Shown: in pieces, positions 1 through 6,125 of the stretch
How positions within the stretch are numbered: the stretch's first letter is position 1
Layout: each line of letters starts with the position of its first letter
Source of the DNA: Chloracidobacterium sp. UBA7659
Lineage (GTDB): Bacteria > Acidobacteriota > Blastocatellia > Pyrinomonadales > Pyrinomonadaceae
NCBI GenBank assembly: GCA_002483395.1
Contig: DLHV01000159.1
Location: 14,974 to 22,944 of the forward strand
Direction: 5' to 3'
DNA: 7,971 bases
Made by a program: the position numbers and the translations under genes
Notes under the pieces: generated by a model
What the model saw: the letters and a program-made list of their open reading frames with translations, nothing else
Databases searched by the model: none
What the model was told of the DNA's origin: nothing

Positions 1-31
1 GGTGAATTTGAGGAAAGGACGGAAATAAGTG

Positions 32-101
32 GTGAGTGATGAGTGATGAGTGATGAGTAAGAACCCCTTACCTCATCACTCAGCACTCAGCACTCATCAC
101 T
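32..101. repeat. Mirrored heptamer repeats forming a long imperfect hairpin
   Basis: The left arm has three tandem copies of GAGTGAT (34-40, 41-47, 48-54) and a partial fourth. The right arm has four heptamers on the opposite strand: CATCACT, CAGCACT, CAGCACT, CATCACT (74-101). The arms can fold into a long imperfect stem around a short C-rich loop near 61-67; the CAGCACT units leave isolated mismatches. The structure ends nine bases before the GTG of the next gene. It could be a transcription terminator for an upstream gene (no clear T-run follows), an mRNA structure affecting translation of the phosphoesterase, or a neutral simple-repeat insertion. The repeats and complementarity are seen directly; the role is unknown. 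Confidence 0.8.
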
Positions 102-110
102 TTTCAAAGA

Positions 111-1109
111 GTGTTAAGTCAAGTAGTTGAGTTAATTGAAAATAAGCAAAAGTTCGGCATAACGACGCACATAAAGCCGGATGGCGATGGAGTCGGTTCG
201 TCGCTCGGTTTGTGCTGGCTCTTGCGAAGCCTCGGCAAATCGGCGGAGGTCATTGTCCGCGGAGAGGTGCCGAGTGCCTACCGGACACTTCCGGGTGCGG
301 ACGAGATCCGCGATATCGAGAAGGTCGACCGTGAATACGACGCAATATTTGTTATCGAGTGCTCCGATCTGGAGCGTCCCGGTATCGCGGGCCTCGAACG
401 CGAGTTTACCGTCAATATCGATCATCACGCCACAAGCGAGCATTTTGGCACGATAAACTGGATCGATTCGACCGCTTCGGCCGTCGGAGAGATGATCTAC
501 AATCTCTGTAAAGCTATCGGTGGCCGCGTCACACGCGAGATCGCCGAATGCGTCTATATGGCGCTCGTCACAGACACCGGCTCATTCCATTTTTCGAACA
601 CCACTGACCGCACGTTAAAGGTCGCGTCCGAGCTGGTCAAGGCCGGTGTAAAACCTGCCGAAATATCTGAAGCCGTTTACAACAATTATCCCTGGTCACG
701 GATCGAGTTGATGCGTCAGGTTCTTGACACGGTTAAACGCGACGAATCGGGCAGGATCGCGTCTCTCCGTCAAACGCTGCAAATGCGTGCGGATGCCGAA
801 GCGGTCGATGGCGATAACAATGGGTTTGTAAACATTCCTTTGGCGGCCCGCGACATTTTGGCGGCCGTTTATATGCGGGAGGTCGGCCCGAACGAATTTC
901 GGGTAAGCCTTCGGTCAAAAGGAGATATCAATGTCGCGCGCGTCGCCGAGAAATTCGGCGGCGGAGGTCACCGCAACGCGGCCGGGCTCCGAATCGCTGG
1001 TGACTGGGACGAGAAGGAGCGCGAGCTTGTAGAAGCGTTAAAGGATGCTGTCGAAAGATCGAACGGCGATTGGGCAGGCGACATCACGCAGGCGCCCGAC
1101 CTGCTGTAA
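111..1109 (+). CDS. nrnA: DHH/DHHA1 phosphoesterase, NrnA-like (oligoribonuclease / pAp phosphatase)
   Basis: A 332-residue cytosolic metallophosphoesterase of the DHH superfamily. NrnA proteins degrade 2-5 nt RNAs (nanoRNA, pGpG-type products) and convert pAp to AMP using two Mn ions. DHH-domain motifs appear in order: H20 with D24/D26 in HIKPDGDGVGS, an acidic motif II at about 82-86 (IECSD), D104-H105-H106, and D155 in VTDTGSF. The C-terminal DHHA1 substrate-binding domain is marked by the GGGGHRNAAG signature at 283-292. Length is typical (310-350). GTG at 111 is the only usable start: the frame upstream runs to a stop at 54-56 without another start codon, and homology-like sequence begins at once. 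No good Shine-Dalgarno is seen; a repeat hairpin ends nine bases upstream. Motif II has Glu83 where B. subtilis NrnA uses Asp (from memory). In many bacteria this gene lies near rbfA/truB, but the next gene here is an adenosyltransferase. Confidence 0.92.
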   Translation: MLSQVVELIENKQKFGITTHIKPDGDGVGSSLGLCWLLRSLGKSAEVIVRGEVPSAYRTLPGADEIRDIEKVDREYDAIFVIECSDLERPGIAGLEREFTVNIDHHATSEHFGTINWIDSTASAVGEMIYNLCKAIGGRVTREIAECVYMALVTDTGSFHFSNTTDRTLKVASELVKAGVKPAEISEAVYNNYPWSRIELMRQVLDTVKRDESGRIASLRQTLQMRADAEAVDGDNNGFVNIPLAARDILAAVYMREVGPNEFRVSLRSKGDINVARVAEKFGGGGHRNAAGLRIAGDWDEKERELVEALKDAVERSNGDWAGDITQAPDLL

Positions 1110-1115
1110 TTATAT

Positions 1116-1199
1116 GCCCGCTAAAATACGCAAAAATCGCGAACGATAGAGGGTCTCGAAGTCAATGATTTTTCGCATCCTTTCGCGCATTTTGCGGGC
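1116..1199. repeat. Imperfect inverted repeat with nested inner stem upstream of the adenosyltransferase
   Basis: Bases 1116-1131 (GCCCGCTAAAATACGC) pair with 1185-1199 (GCGCATTTTGCGGGC): 6 bp, a bulged T, 5 bp, one mismatch, then 3 bp. Inside, 1132-1138 (AAAAATC) pairs with 1167-1173 (GATTTTT). The right arm abuts a possible -10 element. It fills most of the 101-base gap between the two genes. It may be a structured RNA, a protein-binding site or a terminator-like fold for the upstream gene. I see no cobalamin-riboswitch B12-box sequence in it. Confidence 0.45.
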
Positions 1200-1205
1200 T
1201 AATTC
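1200..1205 (+). promoter_or_regulatory. Possible -10 element of a leaderless adenosyltransferase transcript
   Basis: TAATTC ends five bases before the ATG at 1211, and no Shine-Dalgarno precedes that ATG. With usual -10 to start spacing, transcription would begin at or beside the start codon, giving a leaderless mRNA. No convincing -35 is present. The arrangement matches the one seen at corA in this window. It rests on a short motif only. Confidence 0.3.
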
Positions 1206-1210
1206 CTTTC

Positions 1211-1792
1211 ATGCCCGATAAGAAAGAAAAACGATACAAATGGCGTCGCGATGATTATCGTGAGAATACCAAGGGCCTCCTGATGGTAAACACTGGCGAT
1301 GGCAAGGGCAAAACCACTGCCGCTCTCGGCGTTTTGGTCCGCGCTGTCGGACGAGGGATGAAGTGCTGCCTGATCCAGTTCATGAAGTCGAAGAACGACC
1401 GATACGGCGAGCATGAATCGCTCGAACAGCTCGGCGTCGAGGTCCACACGATGGGCGACGGCTTCACCTGGGACACAAAAGACATGGCCCAGGATATCAG
1501 GACTTCCGAAGAAACGTGGGCCTTGTGTGTCGAGAAAATGCGCAGCGGAGACTACGATCTGCTCGTGTTTGACGAAATCGTCTACGTGCTCGATTATAGG
1601 TTTCTCGATATTAAAAGGGTTCTGGACGAAGTGCGGCAAATCCGCGAATCCCAACCGCATCTGCACATCATTATGACGGGACGAAACGCACCGCCCGAAC
1701 TCATCGAAGCGGCCGATCTCGTCACCGAAATGAAAGAGATCAAACATCCGTTCCACGCAGGTATTTTTGCGCAACAGGGAATCGAATTTTAG
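1211..1792 (+). CDS. cobO: Corrinoid (cob(I)yrinic acid a,c-diamide) adenosyltransferase, CobA/CobO/BtuR type
   Basis: A 193-residue cytosolic enzyme that moves the 5'-deoxyadenosyl group of ATP to the cobalt of a reduced corrinoid, making the adenosylated form used in coenzyme B12 synthesis or salvage. It shows the whole CobA-family pattern: a P-loop TGDGKGKTTAA at 28-38, QFMKS at 56-60, GDGFTW at 82-87, a Walker-B-like strand DLLVFDE at 116-122, TGRNAP at 156-161, and a C-terminal block EMKEIKHPF..GI.AQQGIEF (173-193). Length is normal. It belongs to the ATP:corrinoid P-loop class, not the PduO or EutT classes. ATG at 1211 has no Shine-Dalgarno and may be read from a leaderless transcript. 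No other B12 genes are adjacent and no B12-box riboswitch is visible, so it is probably a stand-alone salvage or housekeeping copy (inference). cobA and btuR are alternative symbols. Confidence 0.95.
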   Translation: MPDKKEKRYKWRRDDYRENTKGLLMVNTGDGKGKTTAALGVLVRAVGRGMKCCLIQFMKSKNDRYGEHESLEQLGVEVHTMGDGFTWDTKDMAQDIRTSEETWALCVEKMRSGDYDLLVFDEIVYVLDYRFLDIKRVLDEVRQIRESQPHLHIIMTGRNAPPELIEAADLVTEMKEIKHPFHAGIFAQQGIEF

Positions 1793-1827
1793 TCTCATAT
1801 CAATTGAGGTTCATAGAAGATGCTATC

Positions 1828-1898
1828 GGCTTTAGCCAAACCTGGGCTAAAGCCCGAATCAAGGTGGCGAGAACTCTCCCTCCGGCTGAAGCCGGAGG
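1828..1898. repeat. REP-like double palindrome upstream of pgpA
   Basis: Two adjacent hairpins occupy the 116-base gap before pgpA. The first is a perfect 10-bp stem, GGCTTTAGCC (1828-1837) with GGCTAAAGCC (1845-1854), loop seven bases. The second is CCTCCGGCT (1879-1887) with AGCCGGAGG (1890-1898), effectively an 8-bp stem with a TGAA tetraloop. Neither is followed by a T-run, so they are not typical intrinsic terminators. GC-rich palindromes built on GGCTTTAGCC and CCGGCTGAAGCCGG recur in acidobacterial intergenic DNA in my memory, so this is probably a dispersed element. The 3' arm of the second hairpin contains the GGAGG that serves pgpA. Confidence 0.75.
1894..1898 (+). promoter_or_regulatory. 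Shine-Dalgarno of pgpA, inside a hairpin arm
   Basis: GGAGG lies ten bases before the pgpA ATG at 1909, an acceptable spacing. All five bases are paired in the 1879-1898 hairpin, so ribosome access may depend on that structure opening. A TAA directly before the ATG (1906-1908) rules out any upstream start in frame. Confidence 0.55.
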
Positions 1899-1908
1899 CA
1901 ATTTATAA

Positions 1909-2445
1909 ATGAAACAACCTATCGAAAAACGAAAACCTAGCAGCCTTGTCGACTATATCGCACTTGCCCTAACAACCTTCGGCGTCGGCTACATACCCGG
2001 CGCGCCCGGAACTTATGGTTCGGCGGTCGGCGTCGTAATCTATTTGACAGCTAATCGATGGATTTTCACGTTCGCAGAAACGCCGGTGACGGCTGCTTAT
2101 GTCAAAGCCATCGTGACTGTTCTACTGAGCGCATTATGCGTAGTTGGTTTGTGGTCGGCAAACCGTGCCATCCCGCTGCTCGGCAATGACGACCCGTCCG
2201 AAGCGGTTGTTGACGAGGTCATCGGACAATTGATCACCTTTGCGTTTGTGCCTTTTGGCCTAAGTTGGCCGTTTATACTCGCGGGTTTTTTGCTTTTTCG
2301 TCTTTTTGACATTTGGAAGCCATACCCGATTAACTCTCTTGAAAATCTACCCGGCGGGCTTGGTATTTGTGCTGACGACATAATCGCCGGAGTTTACGCT
2401 GGCATCTGCCTTTTGGTCGGTCACGCAGTTTACTTGTCGCTATGA
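1909..2445 (+). CDS. pgpA: Phosphatidylglycerophosphatase A (PgpA family)
   Basis: A 178-residue inner-membrane phosphatase that removes the phosphate from phosphatidylglycerophosphate to give phosphatidylglycerol, the last step of PG synthesis. PgpA hallmarks appear in order: GVGYIPGAPGTYGS (25-38), an acidic block NDDPSEAVVDEVIGQ (93-107) with the D-E pair D102/E103, FRLFDIWKPYPI (130-141), and GGLGICADDIIAG (149-161) with D156/D157. Hydrophobic stretches at about 66-84, 104-132 and 158-176 fit a multi-pass membrane protein. Length is usual for the family. The ATG is fixed by an upstream in-frame stop and a GGAGG ten bases before it. Its stop overlaps the next gene's start (ATGA), indicating co-transcription and probably translational coupling with the DUF1835 protein. 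Confidence 0.94.
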   Translation: MKQPIEKRKPSSLVDYIALALTTFGVGYIPGAPGTYGSAVGVVIYLTANRWIFTFAETPVTAAYVKAIVTVLLSALCVVGLWSANRAIPLLGNDDPSEAVVDEVIGQLITFAFVPFGLSWPFILAGFLLFRLFDIWKPYPINSLENLPGGLGICADDIIAGVYAGICLLVGHAVYLSL

Positions 2446-3167
2446 TTTACCACGTTTTACCGGGCGATTCGCTTGCGGGAGAATTTCGTAAAACAAATAT
2501 TCGCGGCGAGTTGATCATCTGCCGCGAAGCTCTAATCTCCGGCCCGATCGATGCAAATTCGCTCGACGAATTTTGGCAGCAACGCGCGCGCTTTATCCTC
2601 GCGGAATACGGCGGCGACGAGATCGAGTATCATGAAACGACCGCGGCAGACTTAAACAAACTGACTGAACTCACTGCCGAAGACGAAGCGGATTTGTGGT
2701 TCGAGTATGAACTGTTTTGCAGCGTGAATATGTGGTTTTGTGTGTCGCTGCTTGAACTGATTGGGGCGAGGGCCTATCGCGTCGAGCCTATTGGCCTCGA
2801 AGAAAATGATCGATGGGATGGTTTTGGAAAGTTCGAGGCGGACGACCTCAGGTCGTGCTTCGAATTACGAACAGAGTTTAGTAGAGACGACATCGCTCTG
2901 GGAGCCGCTCTCTGGCAAGCTTACCGGCGGAAAGATCACGAAAAACTCACCGTACTAGCTGCAACCGACTCGCCTTGTTTTCCGCACCTGAAAGAGGTCG
3001 TCGAGGCTGCCGTAACACAGGACATGCTGCCGGTTGAAACCCTGAGATCGATCACACGAAGTGGTGAGACCGATTTTGGGAAGATATTCATCGAGTTTAA
3101 GAAACGGGCTGGCGTGTACGGTTTTGGCGACTTGCAGGTTAAGACACTCCTCGATAAGGTTAGCTAA
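2442..3167 (+). CDS. DUF1835 domain-containing protein, function unknown
   Basis: A 241-residue, probably cytosolic protein with no signal peptide or membrane segment. The N-terminus matches the DUF1835 pattern from memory: a short strand leading to GDSLAG (8-13), then RGELIICREALISGPI (21-36), and a central LWFEYELFCSVN..F (85-99) where family members usually have LWFEHDLYDQLN. The C-terminal part (about 150-240), with ALWQAYRRKD, an FPHLKE block and YGFGDLQV (226-233), resembles the DUF3658-like tail often attached to DUF1835. The biochemical role of this family is not known to me; I infer none. Its ATG overlaps the pgpA TGA by four bases and there is no separate Shine-Dalgarno-led start, so expression probably depends on pgpA. 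Such coupling hints at, but does not show, a link to phospholipid metabolism. Confidence 0.85.
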   Translation: MIYHVLPGDSLAGEFRKTNIRGELIICREALISGPIDANSLDEFWQQRARFILAEYGGDEIEYHETTAADLNKLTELTAEDEADLWFEYELFCSVNMWFCVSLLELIGARAYRVEPIGLEENDRWDGFGKFEADDLRSCFELRTEFSRDDIALGAALWQAYRRKDHEKLTVLAATDSPCFPHLKEVVEAAVTQDMLPVETLRSITRSGETDFGKIFIEFKKRAGVYGFGDLQVKTLLDKVS

Positions 3168-3205
3168 CCATCTTACAAATATCTTCCCCTTTCCAGACAA
3201 TTTTG

Positions 3206-3214
3206 TGCTAACAT
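3206..3214 (+). promoter_or_regulatory. Extended -10 promoter of the FecR-domain gene
   Basis: TGCTAACAT gives the TG-N extension plus TAACAT, close to TATAAT. No good -35 hexamer lies 16-18 bases upstream, which is normal for extended -10 promoters. Transcription would start near 3221, leaving a leader of about 56 bases before the GTG at 3277. It sits just after the stop of the DUF1835 gene, so the FecR-domain gene is likely its own unit. Confidence 0.45.
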
Positions 3215-3225
3215 TGTCGCCAAAT

Positions 3226-3269
3226 TGTGACCTTGCAAAAACCTAATGGTCACACCATAAGGAGGTGAC
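3226..3269 (+). promoter_or_regulatory. Leader with two mutually exclusive hairpins, one overlapping the Shine-Dalgarno
   Basis: TGTGACC (3226-3232) pairs perfectly with GGTCACA (3248-3254), loop 15 bases. The same GTCAC (3249-3253) can instead pair with GTGAC (3265-3269), which overlaps the end of the ribosome-binding site. Opening the first hairpin would permit the second and partly hide the Shine-Dalgarno. The stems are short (7 and 5 bp), so a switch is possible but unproven; the first palindrome could also be a protein-binding site. Confidence 0.35.
3259..3268 (+). promoter_or_regulatory. Strong Shine-Dalgarno fixing the FecR-domain gene start at GTG 3277
   Basis: AAGGAGGTGA is a full-length match to the anti-Shine-Dalgarno of 16S rRNA. 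It lies eight bases before GTG 3277. A GTG at 3265 in the same frame is inside this site and so cannot be the start. It is the best ribosome-binding site in the window. Confidence 0.85.
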
Positions 3270-3276
3270 ATTAGCC

Positions 3277-4830
3277 GTGAAAAAGCCCTCCGGCCCGTTT
3301 TATCTTTTCGCCAACCGCGACTTTTACACATTGCGGTTTCTCTCCATCTATCTTGGTTTTCTTTTCTTATTGCTGCTACAGCCAGGCGCGGTTTGGGCCC
3401 AAAGCTGTCCGTCCAGCATCCTGGGTGTTCCCCTCAGCAACCCTCGCGTAAGTACCGTCGACTGTTCGAATGTCGGCGGTAAGGAGCAGTGTTCGATGTG
3501 GTGCCCGTACACATATCAGCAGGGCGGCACGCTAAAAACGGCGGACATAAAGCTCAAGTGGGCCGCATCGGCGCGAGCCGGCGTGGGCCCAATAGAGGAT
3601 GCGTGCGGCACCACGCCAAATATCATCAACGGCCGGCGGGACATGAAACGACAGGCACTCGTGAGATGGGCGGGCAGCGAGCCCGCTCTCGAATCTGCTG
3701 TCGCTATCGAGGCTCTTAAATTGCTTGGACTCGTGAGTGGGTCTGCCGCCGCTTGCCCCGGTGCAGCCGGGGCGGTTGGTGCGCAACCTGAGAGGCCCAA
3801 TCGCCCGGGCCCAATCGACCCGGTCTGCTCGCCCGGCAATCCGCCAAAACCCCGAGGGAAAATAAGGAATCCGGTGGGCAAGGTAGACATGCGTTCGTAT
3901 GCGCTCAATAAATGGAAGGGGCCGATTACGAGCGAGTTTCCACTTTTTCCATGTGACTTTGTTCGCACGGGTCCGGACAGCTCAGCGACCGTTTTTATTT
4001 ACACGCCGAGCGGTGCCGAGGACCGAATAGATATGAGGTCTGACACAATACTGGAGATGCCGGGGCTGACCGACACAGAAAGGCCACGGACGTCCGCGGA
4101 AAGCGAGGGTCCCTTCACGAGTCTCATAAAAGGAACGATACGCTGGCTGACACCAGAAACCGAGGGCGAACGGATGCGGCGCGAGCAGGAAGAGGATCCT
4201 ACCTGGCATATCTTTAACGTAAGGACGCCGTCCGTTTCCCTTGGCACACGCGGGACCGACTTCGTCCTTCGCCATGACCCGGTGGAGAAGAAGGACTATG
4301 TGTTGCTCAATTCCGGAAAACTGGAGGTTTCCGCCGGAGGTAAGCGCGTGATGCTTGGACCGGGACAGCAGCCATTTACGGAGAACGAACGGCTGTCGGC
4401 CGTCTACGAGCTTAAGCCGGATGTATGGAAAGCGGTGGTCGCCCAAAAGACGATACCCGGGCCGAATATATTTACAGACGTCATAGTGGTCGATTCGCGA
4501 CCGGATGGTAAAAACGTCGTCACCGCAAAGGCCGGAGCCAGGTTTGACGTTTTATTTAAGGGCCGTCGATATAACACGCTTTATGAGCGGAGCCAACACG
4601 AAGGCACCCCGATCGACGTCTATTTTTTTGAAATTATCGGTCCCGATGGTACTCAGCCGTCGCAGGACGGTCAAAAGCTTTGGGGCAGGTTTGTCCGATA
4701 CCCGGCCGTTGGTGTCCAAATTAAGGAGGACACAATCTGGTGGTACGTCGATTGGATCTTCAAAAACGGCCGCTGGGAGGCTATAACGAGTAAAGGTGAG
4801 GCTTTTGAGGTATTGGGTCCCGCAAAATGA
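3277..4830 (+). CDS. Secreted FecR-domain protein with Cys-rich N-terminal region
   Basis: A 517-residue exported protein. Residues 1-41 form a Sec signal peptide: a basic n-region, a hydrophobic core (about 21-38) and AVWA|QS cleavage near 41/42. The mature N-terminal part (42-160) has six cysteines (44, 63, 72, 76, 110, 160), enough for three disulfides. A Pro/Gly-rich linker (161-200) follows. Residues about 200-365 form a FecR-like region; its clearest part is VRTPSVSLGTRGTDFVLR (315-332), then a VLLNSGKLEVSAGG strand and GPGQQ. The last 120 residues (about 395-515) look beta-rich, with several tryptophans, and are not assigned. Unlike the anti-sigma FecR it has no N-terminal cytosolic sigma-binding part, and no sigma factor or TonB receptor is adjacent. 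It is therefore probably one of the periplasmic or surface FecR-fold proteins, of unknown ligand. The gene ends 24 bases from the end of convergent corA. Confidence 0.85.
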   Translation: MKKPSGPFYLFANRDFYTLRFLSIYLGFLFLLLLQPGAVWAQSCPSSILGVPLSNPRVSTVDCSNVGGKEQCSMWCPYTYQQGGTLKTADIKLKWAASARAGVGPIEDACGTTPNIINGRRDMKRQALVRWAGSEPALESAVAIEALKLLGLVSGSAAACPGAAGAVGAQPERPNRPGPIDPVCSPGNPPKPRGKIRNPVGKVDMRSYALNKWKGPITSEFPLFPCDFVRTGPDSSATVFIYTPSGAEDRIDMRSDTILEMPGLTDTERPRTSAESEGPFTSLIKGTIRWLTPETEGERMRREQEEDPTWHIFNVRTPSVSLGTRGTDFVLRHDPVEKKDYVLLNSGKLEVSAGGKRVMLGPGQQPFTENERLSAVYELKPDVWKAVVAQKTIPGPNIFTDVIVVDSRPDGKNVVTAKAGARFDVLFKGRRYNTLYERSQHEGTPIDVYFFEIIGPDGTQPSQDGQKLWGRFVRYPAVGVQIKEDTIWWYVDWIFKNGRWEAITSKGEAFEVLGPAK

Positions 4831-4854
4831 AATTTGGGCCGGCTTCGTGCCGTC

Positions 4855-5910
4855 TTACTTATCTTTTTGATTTTCCAGGTCTTCTACGAGCTTTTCGGTC
4901 AAGACCTCTTCGTCATTCTGAAATATCCAGCCGCGTCGCCAGAAATAGAAGAGCAGTAATATCGTTATCAACGCCATTACGCCGAGCGTCATCCAATAAC
5001 CGTAGGGCGAACGCAGCTCCGGCATATTGTCGAAGTTCATTCCGTAAATTCCGGCAATCAGCGTCAGCGGCAGAATGATAGCGGACAGAACGGCGAGGGT
5101 TTTCATCACGTCGTTTGTCTTGTTGCCGACCACGGCGAAATGTATATCGAACAGGCCCCCGACCAGATCGCGATAGTTTTCCGCGAGGTCGGAAATCCGC
5201 AGCAGATGATCGTGGACGTCGCGGAAGAACGGCAGGGTATTCGCCGGTATCTGAGGAAACTCGCCATGCGACATCCGGTAGAGCACTTCCAATTGCCGCG
5301 ACGAAATTCGCTTTAGCCTCGCAACGCTGCGGCGCAGGTCCATGATGTCCTCGAGGATCACGTTCGTGCCTTTCTTCATTTGCAGCACGCGGTCCTCAAG
5401 ATCGTCGATCTCGTTGTCAAAATCATCGACGAGCGGCATATAGTAATCGACGAGATGATCGAGTATCTGGTGCAGCAGATACGCGGCACCGCGTTGGCAA
5501 GCAAACGTGCTGCTTCGAACCTGCGATTTCACTTCCTTAATGCTGCGAAAACGCTCGCGATGAAACGTGACGACGAAATTCCTGCCAAGGTAGCCGTCGA
5601 GTTCCTTCGTCACGAAGTTAGATGGATTTGTCTCCTCGGGCTTCACGCCGTGGACGATAAAGTATAAATAATCGGGAAATGCCTCGATCTTCGGTTGGTT
5701 TCGCGTTTCCAGGCAATCTTCCACGGTCAGGTAATGGAATTTAAAGATATTGAGCAGAACATCCTTTGTGAACGCGAGTTCCTCATCGGTTTCTCCGCGA
5801 AAATCGACCCAAATAACGTTCGTTTCGTCCGCCAATAGTTCCGGCAGTTCGCCACGTGTAAAGCCCTCTTCGACCTTTTCCGCATCCTTTCGATAAACAA
5901 ATATTTCCAT
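4855..5910 (-). CDS. corA: CorA-type magnesium/cobalt transporter
   Basis: A 351-residue inner-membrane channel of the CorA/MIT family, a homopentamer that lets Mg2+ (also Co2+, Ni2+) into the cell. The large cytosolic N-terminal domain (1 to about 265) has the family pattern TVEDCLE....PKIEAFPDYLYFIVHG (62-88) and a long helical region from about 140 to 265. TM1 spans about 270-289 and ends in the selectivity motif Y289-G290-M291-N292; the loop is followed by TM2 (about 305-325) and a basic WRRG end. A charged tail of about 25 residues follows. Length is normal. A TAA directly upstream of the ATG fixes the start. There is no Shine-Dalgarno; a -10-like TACATT is five bases upstream, suggesting a leaderless mRNA. 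It is divergent from the Ser/Thr kinase and convergent with the FecR-domain gene. Confidence 0.96.
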   Translation of the reverse strand: MEIFVYRKDAEKVEEGFTRGELPELLADETNVIWVDFRGETDEELAFTKDVLLNIFKFHYLTVEDCLETRNQPKIEAFPDYLYFIVHGVKPEETNPSNFVTKELDGYLGRNFVVTFHRERFRSIKEVKSQVRSSTFACQRGAAYLLHQILDHLVDYYMPLVDDFDNEIDDLEDRVLQMKKGTNVILEDIMDLRRSVARLKRISSRQLEVLYRMSHGEFPQIPANTLPFFRDVHDHLLRISDLAENYRDLVGGLFDIHFAVVGNKTNDVMKTLAVLSAIILPLTLIAGIYGMNFDNMPELRSPYGYWMTLGVMALITILLLFYFWRRGWIFQNDEEVLTEKLVEDLENQKDK

Positions 5911-5915
5911 TTAGT

Positions 5916-5921
5916 AATGTA
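5916..5921 (-). promoter_or_regulatory. Possible -10 element of a leaderless corA transcript
   Basis: Read on the minus strand, TACATT is followed by ACTAA and then the corA ATG, a five-base gap. The first transcribed base would fall at or next to the A of ATG, and no Shine-Dalgarno is present. A weak TTTCTG lies at the -35 distance. The same geometry appears before the adenosyltransferase gene. Confidence 0.35.
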
Positions 5922-6125
5922 TCGGCAAAGCGTACCGACAGAAAAGGTTTTACCACCGACTGAACGCTGATTCAAACTGCCCCGAACAATCACTAAAGAT
6001 ATTTGTGGTTCTCGCCCGCAAAACTCGTGACCAGATCCATCCCAAAAACTTGAGTTAGTCGTTCCGATAGGTTGTCACGTTGCCTAGCTTAGGAAATTAG
6101 CGACAAGAGCGTAGCGCAAGCCGCT

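Noticed and set aside
1..39. Possible 3' end of an upstream gene
   Set aside because: Two frames read through to stops at 26-28 or 37-39, but fewer than 13 codons are visible and no family can be recognised.
32..101. CRISPR array
   Set aside because: Units are seven bases, directly adjacent without spacers, and the second half is inverted.
1110..1210. Cobalamin riboswitch upstream of the adenosyltransferase
   Set aside because: No B12-box-like sequence is seen and the spacer is too short for the full aptamer.
1199..1798. 199-codon open frame on the minus strand opposite the adenosyltransferase
   Set aside because: It mirrors almost exactly a gene with complete CobA-family motifs and has no independent support.
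3265..3276. GTG at 3265 as start of the FecR-domain gene
   Set aside because: It lies inside the AAGGAGGTGA ribosome-binding site. GTG at 3277 has correct spacing and gives a signal peptide beginning MKKP.
4840..4852. Small hairpin CGGC-TTCGT-GCCG between the convergent FecR-domain and corA genes as a terminator
   Set aside because: The stem is only 4 bp and T-rich sequence follows only after several bases, inside corA; too weak to list.
5918..5971. Short ORF starting MYRQSV on the + strand upstream of corA
   Set aside because: It has 17 codons, no ribosome-binding site and lies across the corA promoter region.
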